Shown here in pieces: positions 43,477 to 52,580 of a stretch of DNA of 64,000 nucleotides. Both the position numbers and the translations under genes were made by a program. The notes beneath the pieces were generated by a model that ran no database searches, was not told the DNA's origin, and worked only from the letters and a program-made list of their open reading frames with translations. Each line of letters begins with the position of its first letter. The stretch's first letter is position 1. This DNA is from RGIG3102 sp964525015 (GTDB taxonomy: Bacteria > Bacillota > Clostridia > Oscillospirales > Ruminococcaceae), in assembly GCA_964525015.1 (NCBI GenBank), contig CAZGFY010000006.1, forward strand, positions 1 through 64,000. Direction: 5' to 3'.

Positions 43477-44004
43477 ATGGATAGAAATAAAATTTTTATA
43501 CGTCAAATGATTAAGTATTCAATTTTAGTTTTAGCAGTGATGCTTTTATATGTAATTCAAACCACCCCAAATCTTTTTGAGTTTTTTGGGGTTAAGCCGA
43601 ATTTTATAATTCCATTTTGCATTGTTTTAACATTTTTTGAATATGAATCCCCAGTTTTGTTTGTGTATATAACAGCTGGGTTTATGAATGAGATGGCTAT
43701 GTCTAGGCTAATCGGATTTCACACTATTTTAATTATAATGCTAGCGGTAGCAGGGAATATAATATCAACATATTATTTAAATCCAAACACAAGAAATACA
43801 ACAATTTATTCGTTTTTATCTATGATAATTATTTTAAGTATAGATTTTTTATTTGTGTATATAATGGGTGGATTATCAGGAATTATGCCAACATTTATTC
43901 AAAATGTTGTACTAACTAGCCTTGTTTCTACTCCATTTTGTATACTATATTATCATTTTATAAGATTTATATTTAATAGATTTATAAGATATGATGCAAG
44001 ATAA
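43477..44004 (+). CDS. mreD: Rod-shape determining protein MreD
   Basis: A 175-residue integral membrane protein with about five or six hydrophobic segments and little soluble sequence, the standard MreD form. Identification rests on this topology and its position between mreC and the PBP2 gene. The start follows a GAGG site. Confidence 0.88.
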   Translation: MDRNKIFIRQMIKYSILVLAVMLLYVIQTTPNLFEFFGVKPNFIIPFCIVLTFFEYESPVLFVYITAGFMNEMAMSRLIGFHTILIIMLAVAGNIISTYYLNPNTRNTTIYSFLSMIIILSIDFLFVYIMGGLSGIMPTFIQNVVLTSLVSTPFCILYYHFIRFIFNRFIRYDAR

Positions 44005-44042
44005 ATATTAATTGTTTAATATTAGGAAAGGAGTGATATATT

Positions 44043-46052
44043 ATGAGCTCTAAAAAGGTTTTAAATGCAAGAATAAATGTGCTTGTAATTGTAGTATTAC
44101 TGATTTTTTCAGCTTTTATTGCGCGTTTAGTGCAATTTCAAGTTGTAGATGGTGATGAATACTATGAAATGTCCAATTCTGTTGTTTTAGTTAATCAAAA
44201 TATAGAAGCTTCAAGAGGAGATATAGTAGATACTAATGGAGAATATATAGCCACTACTCACCCAGTTTTTAATGTAACACTAAACTCGGTGTATTTTGAT
44301 TTTTCACAGGTTAATCAAAGATTATACGAAGTATTAGAAATATTAAATGCACAAGGAGAAGAAATTAATGATTTACTCCCTTTAAGTTATGAATATCCAT
44401 ATATATTTAATGAAAATCAAGACTCTGAAATAGCAAGAGTTAAATCTACTTACAATTTAAATGTTTATGCAACTGAAGAAAATATAATGGACAAGCTTAT
44501 TGAAACTTATGAGCTGGAAGAATTTCCACAAAGTTATCAAAGGCAGATAGCAGGACTTCGCTATACAATGGAAAGAGAAGGCTTTTCAGCCGCATATCCA
44601 TTTAATATTGCAAAAAATGTTTCGAGCGAAACGGCAACGATTATTAGTGAGTATTCAAGAGAACTTTCTGGAGTTGAGATTATTCAAAGTAGCGATAGAT
44701 ACTATGAAAATGGAACATTAATTCCACATATTCTAGGAACACTTGGCCCAATTTATGCTGAAGAATATACTGAATTAAAAGAACAAGGCTATAAAATGAA
44801 TGACATTATAGGAAAAAATGGTCTTGAAAAAACATACGAATCATATTTAAAAGGTGAAGATGGTGCACTTCAAATAGAAAAAAACAAAAATGGTGAAATT
44901 TTAAATCAAACAATAATAACTGAGCCAGAGCCAGGGGAAACAATTAAGCTCACTATAGATAATGAGTTGCAATTAGCTGTAAATGATATTGCAAAAGCAC
45001 AGATGGAATATCTACAAGCAAGAGAAGCTGGTTGGGGCAAGGAAACATCGGGTGTGTCAATTGTTGTACTCGATGTAGATACTGGTGGGATTTTAGCTAG
45101 TACAACATATCCTAGCTATGATTTGAATGAATACTATAATAAATACACTGAATATCTAAACGATGAATTAAACCCATTATTTAATAGGGCAATCCAAGGA
45201 ACATATCGCCCAGGTTCGGTTTTTAAAATGGTTGTGGCTTCAGCAGGATTACAAGAAGGACTTATAACTGAAACTAGCACATACCATTGTAAAGGGCATT
45301 ATGATTATTACACGGTAGAAGAGTGGGGCGGCCCTCTTCCAAGTTGTGCAGGAGGAGTTGCACACGGTGTTATAAATGTTGAACAGGCACTACAAGTTAG
45401 CTGTAATACATTTTTTTATGATTTAGGCAGACAGCTTGGGATAGATACTATAAATGAAATGGCAAATAACTATGGGTTTGGTGTTGAAACAGGAATTGAA
45501 ACTGGAGAAAATATAGGAATATTATCAAGTCCTGAATTTCGCCTAGAAATGGGGATGGAATGGAATGCAGGTGACGTTATTCAAGCTTCAATTGGACAGC
45601 TAGATACCCAAGTTACCACACTACAACTTGCAACATATGCAAATACCATAGCAAATGATGGTGCAAGACTTGAGACGCATATAGTTAAAGCAATAGAAAC
45701 TTTTGATGGTAGTGAAATTATTTATGAAACTCCTGTTAATACGCTTAGTGTAATTGAAGATAATGCAAATATTTTTGACACATTAGAAGATGGTATGGTT
45801 CTCGCTTCAACTTCGGGTAATGCAGGATTATTTATGAGTGAGCTTCCATATAGCGTTGCCACTAAAACTGGTACAGCTCAAGTTTCAGGAGATTTATATA
45901 ATGCAACAATGGTTGCCTATGGGCCAGTGGAGAATCCTGAAATAGCAATAGCTGTAATCGGTGAAAAAGCTGGTAATGGATACAACCTAGCATTTGCAGT
46001 TAAAGAGATATTTTTAGCATATGATAATATTAAATTAGAAAGAGAAGGCTAG
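44043..46052 (+). CDS. mrdA: Penicillin-binding protein 2, class B transpeptidase
   Basis: A 669-residue elongation-type transpeptidase that cross-links lateral peptidoglycan with the MreBCD complex. One N-terminal membrane helix (about 12-32) precedes the pedestal domain with SRGDIVDTNGEYIA. The active site is complete: S392-x-x-K395 (RPGSVFKMV), S453-C-N455 (QVSCNTF) and K607-T-G (ATKTGTAQVSG). AAAGGAG lies before the ATG. No rodA follows it, unlike the usual clostridial order. Confidence 0.95.
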   Translation: MSSKKVLNARINVLVIVVLLIFSAFIARLVQFQVVDGDEYYEMSNSVVLVNQNIEASRGDIVDTNGEYIATTHPVFNVTLNSVYFDFSQVNQRLYEVLEILNAQGEEINDLLPLSYEYPYIFNENQDSEIARVKSTYNLNVYATEENIMDKLIETYELEEFPQSYQRQIAGLRYTMEREGFSAAYPFNIAKNVSSETATIISEYSRELSGVEIIQSSDRYYENGTLIPHILGTLGPIYAEEYTELKEQGYKMNDIIGKNGLEKTYESYLKGEDGALQIEKNKNGEILNQTIITEPEPGETIKLTIDNELQLAVNDIAKAQMEYLQAREAGWGKETSGVSIVVLDVDTGGILASTTYPSYDLNEYYNKYTEYLNDELNPLFNRAIQGTYRPGSVFKMVVASAGLQEGLITETSTYHCKGHYDYYTVEEWGGPLPSCAGGVAHGVINVEQALQVSCNTFFYDLGRQLGIDTINEMANNYGFGVETGIETGENIGILSSPEFRLEMGMEWNAGDVIQASIGQLDTQVTTLQLATYANTIANDGARLETHIVKAIETFDGSEIIYETPVNTLSVIEDNANIFDTLEDGMVLASTSGNAGLFMSELPYSVATKTGTAQVSGDLYNATMVAYGPVENPEIAIAVIGEKAGNGYNLAFAVKEIFLAYDNIKLEREG

Positions 46053-46144
46053 TGTATAAAATACATTGAATTATCTAAGTAAGAGATAAACGGAATTGAC
46101 TAAAATTTTACAAAAATTTTGTGAAATAAGTTTATTTATTGATA

Positions 46145-46173
46145 TTGTTAAAAGTTAAAAATTGTGATATACT
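46145..46173 (+). promoter_or_regulatory. Putative promoter of the MinD-like gene
   Basis: TTGTTA (46145-46150), 17-bp spacer, TATACT (46168-46173), about 50 bases before the gene. Confidence 0.55.
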
Positions 46174-46224
46174 ATATATTAGGATAAATATATATGGTAT
46201 TGTAAAGATAAAAAAGAGGTTATA

Positions 46225-46956
46225 ATGGCAGAAATTATAATGATAGCATCAGGAAAAGGGGGAACAGGGAAAAGTACTTTTTCGGTGTTCTTTTCAAATG
46301 AATTAGCTTTACTTAATAAAAAAGTTTTGTTAATTGAGCTAGACGCTGGGCTTCGTAGCTTAGACGTTATAGCTGGTATAACTGATAAGGCTATATATGA
46401 TATTGGAGACATTTTGCTTGAAAGAGCAGATATTAAAAAGGTGTTAGTAAAATCAAATACAAATGAAAATCTTGATTTTATATGTGCACCTTATAAGGAT
46501 GAAAAATTACCATTTGAAAATATTGAAAAATTAATTAAAAATGTTTATAAAGAGTATGATTATATTATCTTTGATACAGCAGCAGGAATAGGGGAAGCAT
46601 TTTTGGCAGCTAGAGATGTTAGCGACACTGTGATTATAGTTTCAACGGCAGATTTAGTTAGTGTAAGAGATGCGAAAATAATTTCAGATGCTTGTTATCA
46701 ATATGGGATTATTAATATAAGGCTAGTAATAAATAAATTTTCAAAATCACTTTTTTTAAAAACAGACTTTACAGATTTAGATGCAGTAATTGATGAAGTT
46801 TCAGCACAACTATTAGGAGTTATTCCATATTCGAATAATATAATTTCATCATCACAACTTGGAAAACAACTACCAAACGACTCAGTAGGAAAAAAAGTTT
46901 ATAATGCCATTGCAAATAGATTTATTGGCAATTATATTCAAATGCAGATACAGTGA
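46225..46956 (+). CDS. MinD/ParA-like ATPase
   Basis: A 243-residue deviant-Walker ATPase. The A motif is GKGGTGKST (residues 10-18), then LDAGLRSLDVI (about 39-49), which is a MinD hallmark, and FDTAAGIGEAF (about 114-124). The C-terminal helix VYNAIANRFIGNYIQ could be a weak membrane-targeting helix. MinD positions MinC to block off-centre division, but minC and minE are absent around it. It may therefore be MinD with partners elsewhere or a derived MinD-like protein of other function. Confidence 0.82.
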   Translation: MAEIIMIASGKGGTGKSTFSVFFSNELALLNKKVLLIELDAGLRSLDVIAGITDKAIYDIGDILLERADIKKVLVKSNTNENLDFICAPYKDEKLPFENIEKLIKNVYKEYDYIIFDTAAGIGEAFLAARDVSDTVIIVSTADLVSVRDAKIISDACYQYGIINIRLVINKFSKSLFLKTDFTDLDAVIDEVSAQLLGVIPYSNNIISSSQLGKQLPNDSVGKKVYNAIANRFIGNYIQMQIQ

Positions 46957-46973
46957 ATTTAGGAGGAATTAAG

Positions 46974-47387
46974 ATGAATATAGCATTAATAGCACACGAT
47001 AAGAAAAAAGAACTTATGGTTCAGTTTTGTATTGCGTATAGTGGGATTTTAGCAAAACATAATATTCTAGCAACAGGAGTGACAGGGAAAATGGTTGCAG
47101 AATCAACTGGACTTAAAGTGCATAGATTTTATAGCGGCTCTCAAGGGGGCGACCAGCAAATAGCTGCGAGATTGCAATATAATGAAATAGATATGCTTTT
47201 GTTTTTTAGAGATGCTATTTCAGCAAAGCCAACAGAGCCAAATGAAATGAATTTATTAAGGCTTTGTGATGAAAACAATATCCCAGTAGCAACTAATATT
47301 GCAACAGCTGAGGTTTTAATACACGGATTAGATAGAGGCGATTTAGATTGGAGAAATATTGTTAATCCTAAAAACAATAGCTTTTAA
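46974..47387 (+). CDS. mgsA: Methylglyoxal synthase
   Basis: A 137-residue enzyme that converts dihydroxyacetone phosphate to methylglyoxal and phosphate, a bypass when phosphate is low. Motifs are IALIAHDKKKELM (residues 3-15), ATGVTGKMVAE and YSGSQGGDQQIAARL (about 45-59), which binds the phosphate, and the catalytic Asp in DMLLFFRD. I start at 46974, 8 bases after AGGAGG; an upstream GTG at 46953 overlaps the preceding stop and lacks a site. mgsA at the end of the mre-min cluster is a usual clostridial arrangement. Confidence 0.95.
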   Translation: MNIALIAHDKKKELMVQFCIAYSGILAKHNILATGVTGKMVAESTGLKVHRFYSGSQGGDQQIAARLQYNEIDMLLFFRDAISAKPTEPNEMNLLRLCDENNIPVATNIATAEVLIHGLDRGDLDWRNIVNPKNNSF

Positions 47388-47464
47388 AATTAAAAGATTA
47401 TCACCATTAATTATTATGTAGCTTCATATTAAAGCTAAAATATTCAAAAGGAGATGGTTTATTT

Positions 47465-47674
47465 ATGAATTATAGATGTGTTAAATGTCATAATGACACA
47501 TATGAACTAGAGCATTTTACTAACATAAGTAAAGAATTAACAAGAATATTTAATCAGCAAAATAAAAAATTTATCGCTATTAGCTGTACCGAATGTGGGT
47601 ACACAGAGTTTTATAAAGTTAAGATGGACTTTAAAAAGGGCGATAAATATACTAATGAAGTGAATGGTATATAA
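47465..47674 (+). CDS. Small zinc-ribbon protein
   Basis: A 69-residue protein with two CxxC pairs, CVKC near residues 5-8 and CTEC near 41-44, forming one zinc ribbon. It resembles the predicted nucleic-acid-binding zinc-ribbon proteins (COG3478 type). AAAGGAGA precedes the ATG. A terminator follows. It may be the last gene of the mgsA transcript; function is unknown. Confidence 0.8.
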   Translation: MNYRCVKCHNDTYELEHFTNISKELTRIFNQQNKKFIAISCTECGYTEFYKVKMDFKKGDKYTNEVNGI

Positions 47675-47707
47675 AATATATAAATGATTTTAATAAATAA
47701 ACAGATA

Positions 47708-47743
47708 AAAAACAGCAGTATCTTTTTAGTTACTGCTGTTTTT
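47708..47743. terminator. Bidirectional terminator
   Basis: A 13-bp stem AAAAACAGCAGTA with its complement (47708-47720/47731-47743) and a 10-base loop, between the zinc-ribbon gene and the convergent DUF3006 gene. Confidence 0.88.
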
Positions 47744-47821
47744 AAGTTTTTAAGATGTTATAGTAAAATATAATTATTAGTATGTTTACTATAATTTTTT
47801 GATTTAGAATAGCAAAGTTTT

Positions 47822-47992
47822 TTATAAAATAGTGTATTCTAGCATTTCATATCTTAGGCGAGAGCCTATGTTTATTTCTAATGGAAGAAGTGCCATTGCG
47901 ATCATAAATAAATCATCAGATTTTTCATCAGTTCTTTCTAAATAGGCATAATCGCCCCTAATATCTTTTACAATATATTCTTTTGGTTCCAT
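47822..47992 (-). CDS. Small DUF3006-like protein
   Basis: A 56-residue protein, MEPKEYIVKDIRGDYAYLER at its start and containing LLPLEINIGSRLRYEM near the end. This matches the short DUF3006 fold, where a conserved IxGDYAxLE start and a LP-x-GxxL end are typical. AAAGGAAA lies 7 bases before the ATG. It begins 28 bases after the histidine kinase stop, so it is the third gene of the two-component operon. Function unknown. Confidence 0.75.
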   Translation of the reverse strand: MEPKEYIVKDIRGDYAYLERTDEKSDDLFMIAMALLPLEINIGSRLRYEMLEYTIL

Positions 47993-48020
47993 TTGTGATT
48001 TCCTTTCTTTTAGTTAAAAA

Positions 48021-49463
48021 TTAATTAATAGGGATTGTAAAAATAAACTCAACTCCATTTTCTTTGTTCAAAGCTTGATATTCACCATAGTGATTTTCAA
48101 TTATTGTTTTAACGATATATAACCCCAGCCCAACGTTGCTACCATCTTTTCGGGTTCTTGATTTATCAGATTTAAAAAAGCTTTCCCAGATATGATTTAA
48201 ATCTTCACAAGGAATATGTTCGCCTTCATTGAAAACAGAAAATATAGCATTATTATCATTTTTATATAATGAAATTTTAATAATATCTTTATTTTTAGTA
48301 TGAGAAATAGCGTTAGTTATAAAGTTGCTCATTGCTTGAGAAAGATAATATTTATCCCCTTTAAGTATTACATTATCCTGCACATTAATAATTAAATTAT
48401 GTTTTTCTAAAATAGGCTTTAATTTTTCAATTTCGTGTAGTGCAGTGATTGAAAAATCTATTTCTTCAAGATTTAGTTTAGAAAGTCCATTTTCTAAATT
48501 AGATATATCTAGTAAATCCCGAACCATTTTATCTATCCTTGAAACCTCTTCGATTATAGTATCATAATAAAAGGTTTTATCAATTCCTGCAATATCTTCT
48601 TTTAGATTTTGAGAATACATACTTAAAATTGCAAGTGGAGTTTTCATTTCATGTGACACATTTGCAACAAACTCTCGGCGCATAGTTTCTAACTTTTTTT
48701 GATATTCAGATTCTTCTCGAAGTTTTTGATTTGCTAAATTTAAACTTATGATATTTTCATTTAGCTTTTTAGACATACTATTAATACTGCTAGCAAGATT
48801 TTTAAGTTCTATAATTTTAATATCTTCATTAGCAAATTTTGAGAAATTTAAATTTGCTAAATCAAAGGACACTTTTTCAATTTCTTCAATCGGCTTAGTT
48901 ATGCTTTTAGAAATTCTAAGCGATAAAAACACTCCAATTAAAGCTATAACAATTGAAATATAGATTGTAATATTTGTAAAAAAGCTTGTGGCACTTTGGA
49001 TGGATTGCGTTGGCACTTGCATACTAACATAGATATCTTGACTAGAATAATCAAATTTTCCAACAAGGTATGTTACTGCATTTTCATCATTTTCAGGAAA
49101 TTCAAAAACTGTTGGAGTATCAAGATACTCTTCATCAGAAAAAGTGATAACTAAATTTGGCAAAGCTTGATAGTCGTGCGAAAAGTATTTTTGCTCAGTT
49201 ATATACAAAATTCTATTCGCAGTAGATATTTGAACCCTTACATTTTCATTGTTTTCTATATCAAAAGTATTATTTATAACACTTTCATAACTTCCATCAA
49301 AATTTTCTTTAATTGAATTAAAAGTTTCAAGCATTAAATCTTCTTTATAATCTTTATAAAGACTATTTGCAAAAAATGAATAAAAAACGACTTGAAAAAT
49401 AAGGCTCATTAGAATAAGGCTTGAAAAAGCAAGAAGAATTTTATTCTTAATTGTTATTTTCAT
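48021..49463 (-). CDS. Membrane sensor histidine kinase
   Basis: A 480-residue kinase: membrane helices at about 8-32 and 162-183 bound an external sensor domain of about 130 residues. HAMP follows (about 184-236), then the phospho-acceptor H271 in NVSHEMKTP, and an ATPase domain with NFITNAISHT (N box) and GSNVGLGLYIVKTI (G box). It is downstream of its response regulator with 33 bases between. Divergence from an HtrA protease gene suggests it senses envelope or secretion stress, like CssS. Confidence 0.93.
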   Translation of the reverse strand: MKITIKNKILLAFSSLILMSLIFQVVFYSFFANSLYKDYKEDLMLETFNSIKENFDGSYESVINNTFDIENNENVRVQISTANRILYITEQKYFSHDYQALPNLVITFSDEEYLDTPTVFEFPENDENAVTYLVGKFDYSSQDIYVSMQVPTQSIQSATSFFTNITIYISIVIALIGVFLSLRISKSITKPIEEIEKVSFDLANLNFSKFANEDIKIIELKNLASSINSMSKKLNENIISLNLANQKLREESEYQKKLETMRREFVANVSHEMKTPLAILSMYSQNLKEDIAGIDKTFYYDTIIEEVSRIDKMVRDLLDISNLENGLSKLNLEEIDFSITALHEIEKLKPILEKHNLIINVQDNVILKGDKYYLSQAMSNFITNAISHTKNKDIIKISLYKNDNNAIFSVFNEGEHIPCEDLNHIWESFFKSDKSRTRKDGSNVGLGLYIVKTIIENHYGEYQALNKENGVEFIFTIPIN

Positions 49464-49496
49464 TTTTAATTTTATCTCCTTTTTATTTTGAAATAA

Positions 49497-50180
49497 TTAT
49501 ATTTCAAATTTATACCCAACTCGGTGAACTGTTTTTATAAATTTTGAGCTATCTAAAAGTTTAATTCGTATTTGTTTAATATGAGTATCAACAGTTCTAA
49601 AATCTCCATCAAAATCATAACCCCAAACAGCGTTTAATAATTGCTCTCTTGAGAAAATTTGTTTTTGATTATTCATTAAAAATAATAATAAATCAAATTC
49701 ACGCTTAGTTAATTCAATCTCTTTATCATCAATAAAAAACATTCTTTTGGCAGCGTTTATTCTAATATTTTCTAAAATTAAATCTTCGGATTTAATTTTC
49801 CCACTCCTTTTTAAAACAGCTTCTATTCTAGCTAAAAGAATTGAGAGAGAATAAGGCTTTATTATATAATCATCAGCTCCATCACTAAAGCTAGAAAGCT
49901 GTGAAGTTTCTTCTCCTTTTGCCGTTAGCATTATAACTGGTGTAGAGTTTTTATGTGTTCTAATTTCTTTCAAAACCCCGTAACCATCAAGTATTGGCAT
50001 CATTATATCAAGCAAAATTAAATCAATTATATTGTTGTTTTCATAAAAAATATCTAAGGCTTCTTGTCCGTTTTCGGCTATTAAAATATGATAATTATTA
50101 GCAGTGAGAAAGTCTTTTAATCCGCGAAGCATTCTAGTTTCATCATCAACTACTAAAATACAAATTTTATTATTAATCAT
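49497..50180 (-). CDS. OmpR-family response regulator
   Basis: A 227-residue regulator. The receiver domain (1-120) has acidic residues D12-D13, the phosphorylated D58 (LLDIMMP) and the conserved lysine in IIKPYS. The C-terminal winged helix (about 130-225) includes the OmpR-type VWGYDFDGDFRTVDTHIKQIR. It probably regulates its own operon and the divergent htrA through the dyad at 50240-50275. Confidence 0.94.
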   Translation of the reverse strand: MINNKICILVVDDETRMLRGLKDFLTANNYHILIAENGQEALDIFYENNNIIDLILLDIMMPILDGYGVLKEIRTHKNSTPVIMLTAKGEETSQLSSFSDGADDYIIKPYSLSILLARIEAVLKRSGKIKSEDLILENIRINAAKRMFFIDDKEIELTKREFDLLLFLMNNQKQIFSREQLLNAVWGYDFDGDFRTVDTHIKQIRIKLLDSSKFIKTVHRVGYKFEI

Positions 50181-50239
50181 AAAAATATTCTCCTTTAAAT
50201 AAATTATATTATACCTTTATATTATCAGCTAATAATGAT

Positions 50240-50275
50240 GTAAATGTGATATGAAATGTTTTATATTCACATTAC
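50240..50275. promoter_or_regulatory. Imperfect dyad, possible response-regulator site
   Basis: GTAAATGTGATAT (50240-50252) faces ATATTCACATTAC (50263-50275), an imperfect inverted repeat of GTAA-TGTGA half-sites. It lies between the divergent response regulator and htrA genes, nearer the regulator. Confidence 0.45.
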
Positions 50276-50356
50276 TTACACAAACAAAGCAGAATACATC
50301 ACAACTATATCAAAATACAAATATAAACTTAAAATACAGAAAACAAATTTCTAGTT

Positions 50357-50386
50357 TTGTGATTTCGCTTTGATGTATAGCATAAT
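50357..50386 (+). promoter_or_regulatory. Putative htrA promoter
   Basis: TTGTGA (50357-50362), 18-bp spacer, CATAAT (50381-50386), about 32 bases before the ATG. Both boxes are off consensus, as expected for an activated promoter. Confidence 0.5.
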
Positions 50387-50418
50387 TACAAGATATATAG
50401 AAAGGAATAGAGGTATTT

Positions 50419-51711
50419 ATGAATTATAATAATCAAAATGGATTTAATAGCCAAAATAGTGAAAATGAAATATTTGAAAGCGCTACTTTAACAGTTGTTC
50501 CTGAAATAACAATAATGGAAAAAGAAATTAAAGAAAAAAAGAAACCAAATAAAATTTTTAAAAGAGGGGTTTCACTGCTACTGAGTGCTGCAATTTTCGG
50601 AAGTGTGGCAGGGGGAAGCTTTTATGGTGTTAATTCATTTTTAGAAGAGAAAAATCAAAATAATATGATTGGTCAAGATATTGCAAATAATGTTTCACAA
50701 AATGAGATTACTCCAATGACTGACACAAAATTATCAGTTGCACAAGTGGCAGAAAATTCTAGTAATGCAATGGTTTCAATTACTAATAATGGGGTTCAAG
50801 CAGTTCAATCATTTTTTGGAACTGGATATCAAGAGGCTTCTTCTGCTGGCTCAGGAATAATCATTGAAGAAACAGAAGAAGAAATTTATATAGCAACAAA
50901 CTATCACGTTGTAGAGGATAGCTTAGAGCTTGCTGTAACATTTTTTAATGATGAAACAGTGATTGCTCAGTATAAAGGTGGGGACAAAAATAATGATATC
51001 GCAGTAATATCTGTTAAAAAATCAGATATCACAAGCAGTACATTAGGTTCAATTTCAATTATTCCAATGGGTAATTCAGAAGAAATTATAATTGGTGAGC
51101 AGGTTGTAGCAATTGGGAATGCATTAGGGTATGGATTATCAGTAACAAGTGGGTATGTTAGCGCACTAGACAGACCAGTTACTTTAGAAAATAACTACTC
51201 AGTAGATATGATTCAAACTGATGCTGCTATAAATCCTGGTAATAGTGGTGGTGCACTTTTAAATATGCAAGGGGAATTAATTGGAATTAATACAGCGAAA
51301 ACAGCTCAAACAGACGTTGAGGGGATTGGATATGCAATACCTATAAGTGATGTTCAAAATTTGATTAATCAAATTATAGAGCTTCCAGATAGAGTGGCTG
51401 AGGAAGAAATAGGATATCTTGGAGTGTATACTTCTAGTATCGATCCAGCAGTAGCTCAAAGTTATAATGTACCACTTGGTGCATATGTTCAAGGTGTTGA
51501 TGAAGGAACACCAGCAGAAAAAGGCGGAATACTAGAAAAAGATATAATAACAAAGGTTGAAGGATATGAAATTACAAGCTCTGATAACCTAGCTGAAACC
51601 TTAGCTTATTTTAAAGCAGGTACAAAAGTTGAGATAACAGTTCAAAGGCCAGTAGAAAATGGATATAGTGAAGTTGTTTTAAATGTTACTCTTGGAACAC
51701 GTGATGCCTAG
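50419..51711 (+). CDS. HtrA-like membrane-anchored serine protease
   Basis: A 430-residue HtrA/DegP protein: a cytoplasmic N-terminus of about 48 residues, one membrane helix (about 50-72), a trypsin-like domain with triad H163 (NYHVVED), D193 (NNDIAVI) and S276 (NPGNSGGA), and one PDZ domain (about 325-428). It degrades or refolds misfolded secreted proteins at the membrane surface. It is divergent from a two-component system, which parallels CssRS control of htrA in Bacillus. Confidence 0.94.
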   Translation: MNYNNQNGFNSQNSENEIFESATLTVVPEITIMEKEIKEKKKPNKIFKRGVSLLLSAAIFGSVAGGSFYGVNSFLEEKNQNNMIGQDIANNVSQNEITPMTDTKLSVAQVAENSSNAMVSITNNGVQAVQSFFGTGYQEASSAGSGIIIEETEEEIYIATNYHVVEDSLELAVTFFNDETVIAQYKGGDKNNDIAVISVKKSDITSSTLGSISIIPMGNSEEIIIGEQVVAIGNALGYGLSVTSGYVSALDRPVTLENNYSVDMIQTDAAINPGNSGGALLNMQGELIGINTAKTAQTDVEGIGYAIPISDVQNLINQIIELPDRVAEEEIGYLGVYTSSIDPAVAQSYNVPLGAYVQGVDEGTPAEKGGILEKDIITKVEGYEITSSDNLAETLAYFKAGTKVEITVQRPVENGYSEVVLNVTLGTRDA

Positions 51712-51780
51712 AATATAAAGTTTTTTGATATCTTTATTGAAAAGGTCTGGTATGTAAAACACGATGCTAAATTTATAAAA

Positions 51781-51824
51781 ACTCAAGAAAACAGGTGTGG
51801 ATTTTCACACCTGTTTTCTTGAGT
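51781..51824. terminator. Long hairpin between convergent genes
   Basis: A perfect 19-bp stem (51781-51799/51806-51824) with a 6-base loop. The T-run is on the minus side, so it mainly ends the winged-helix gene, while blocking htrA readthrough. Confidence 0.85.
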
Positions 51825-51828
51825 TAGA

Positions 51829-52563
51829 TTATATAATTAAAGAGTATGTATAACTGTTTTTTATTTTGCCAGTTCTTTTTAAAAGGTTTAAATCAACTAA
51901 AACATTGAGCATATTTCTTGCAGTTTGAATTTTAATTTTTAAATTGCTAGATAAATCCTTACTAGTAAAATTACAAGGTAAATTATTAGGGATTAAATTA
52001 TTTATATCAGCTAAAGAGTTTAACTGAGTTTCAAAAAGTAGCTCGTTTGGGATTATATCAATTTTGGAATATGATTTTCTCCATTTTTTATTTATTAAAT
52101 CTAAGCGTGTTTCATTTGCTGTAATCTCGATAATATGAAAATTTAAGTTTTCGTTTAAAATGTAAGGTTTAATTTTATAAAATTCATCGAATATATTATA
52201 AACACTATTCCTACTTGGAGATTTTCTCACTTTTATAATTTCGCCAGTTTCCTCACTGATTGTAGTTATCGTTTTAGTTTTTATAACAGGGTAAACAATT
52301 GTTACCGGATACAAATTTAAAAATATATCAAGCTTTGGTTTTAATTTATCAAAATTACGGCTTTGGATTTCTATTATCTTATCTCCTGTAAAAATATCGG
52401 CAATTTTTTTGTTTATTTGATGTTCGATTAAATCACCATTTTCTAAAAGATATAGTTTTAAAACTTTATGCACACTTTTTTCAGATAAAAGTCCGATACT
52501 ATCTTTTGGGGTTTCACTGTTTAAAATATTAACTTTTGCTTTTTCAAATTTAATTTTATCTAT
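51829..52563 (-). CDS. Winged-helix protein of unknown function, non-standard start
   Basis: The clear part is 214 residues from a GTG at 52473, but no ribosome site precedes that codon. The frame continues upstream for 30 codons (including IGLLSEKSVHK), which I think belong to the conserved family start. In that stretch there is no ATG, GTG or TTG. GAGGTGA (52569-52575) sits 5 bases before an ATA at 52563, the best start candidate, giving 244 residues. The N-terminal part has an Asp followed by EIQ (IADIF, then IIEIQSRNF), reminiscent of PD-(D/E)xK nucleases; the C-terminal 50 residues look like a winged helix. It is divergent from the macrodomain/SirTM pair. Confidence 0.6.
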   Translation of the reverse strand: MDKIKFEKAKVNILNSETPKDSIGLLSEKSVHKVLKLYLLENGDLIEHQINKKIADIFTGDKIIEIQSRNFDKLKPKLDIFLNLYPVTIVYPVIKTKTITTISEETGEIIKVRKSPSRNSVYNIFDEFYKIKPYILNENLNFHIIEITANETRLDLINKKWRKSYSKIDIIPNELLFETQLNSLADINNLIPNNLPCNFTSKDLSSNLKIKIQTARNMLNVLVDLNLLKRTGKIKNSYTYSLII

Positions 52564-52580
52564 TTAAATCACCTCGTTTT

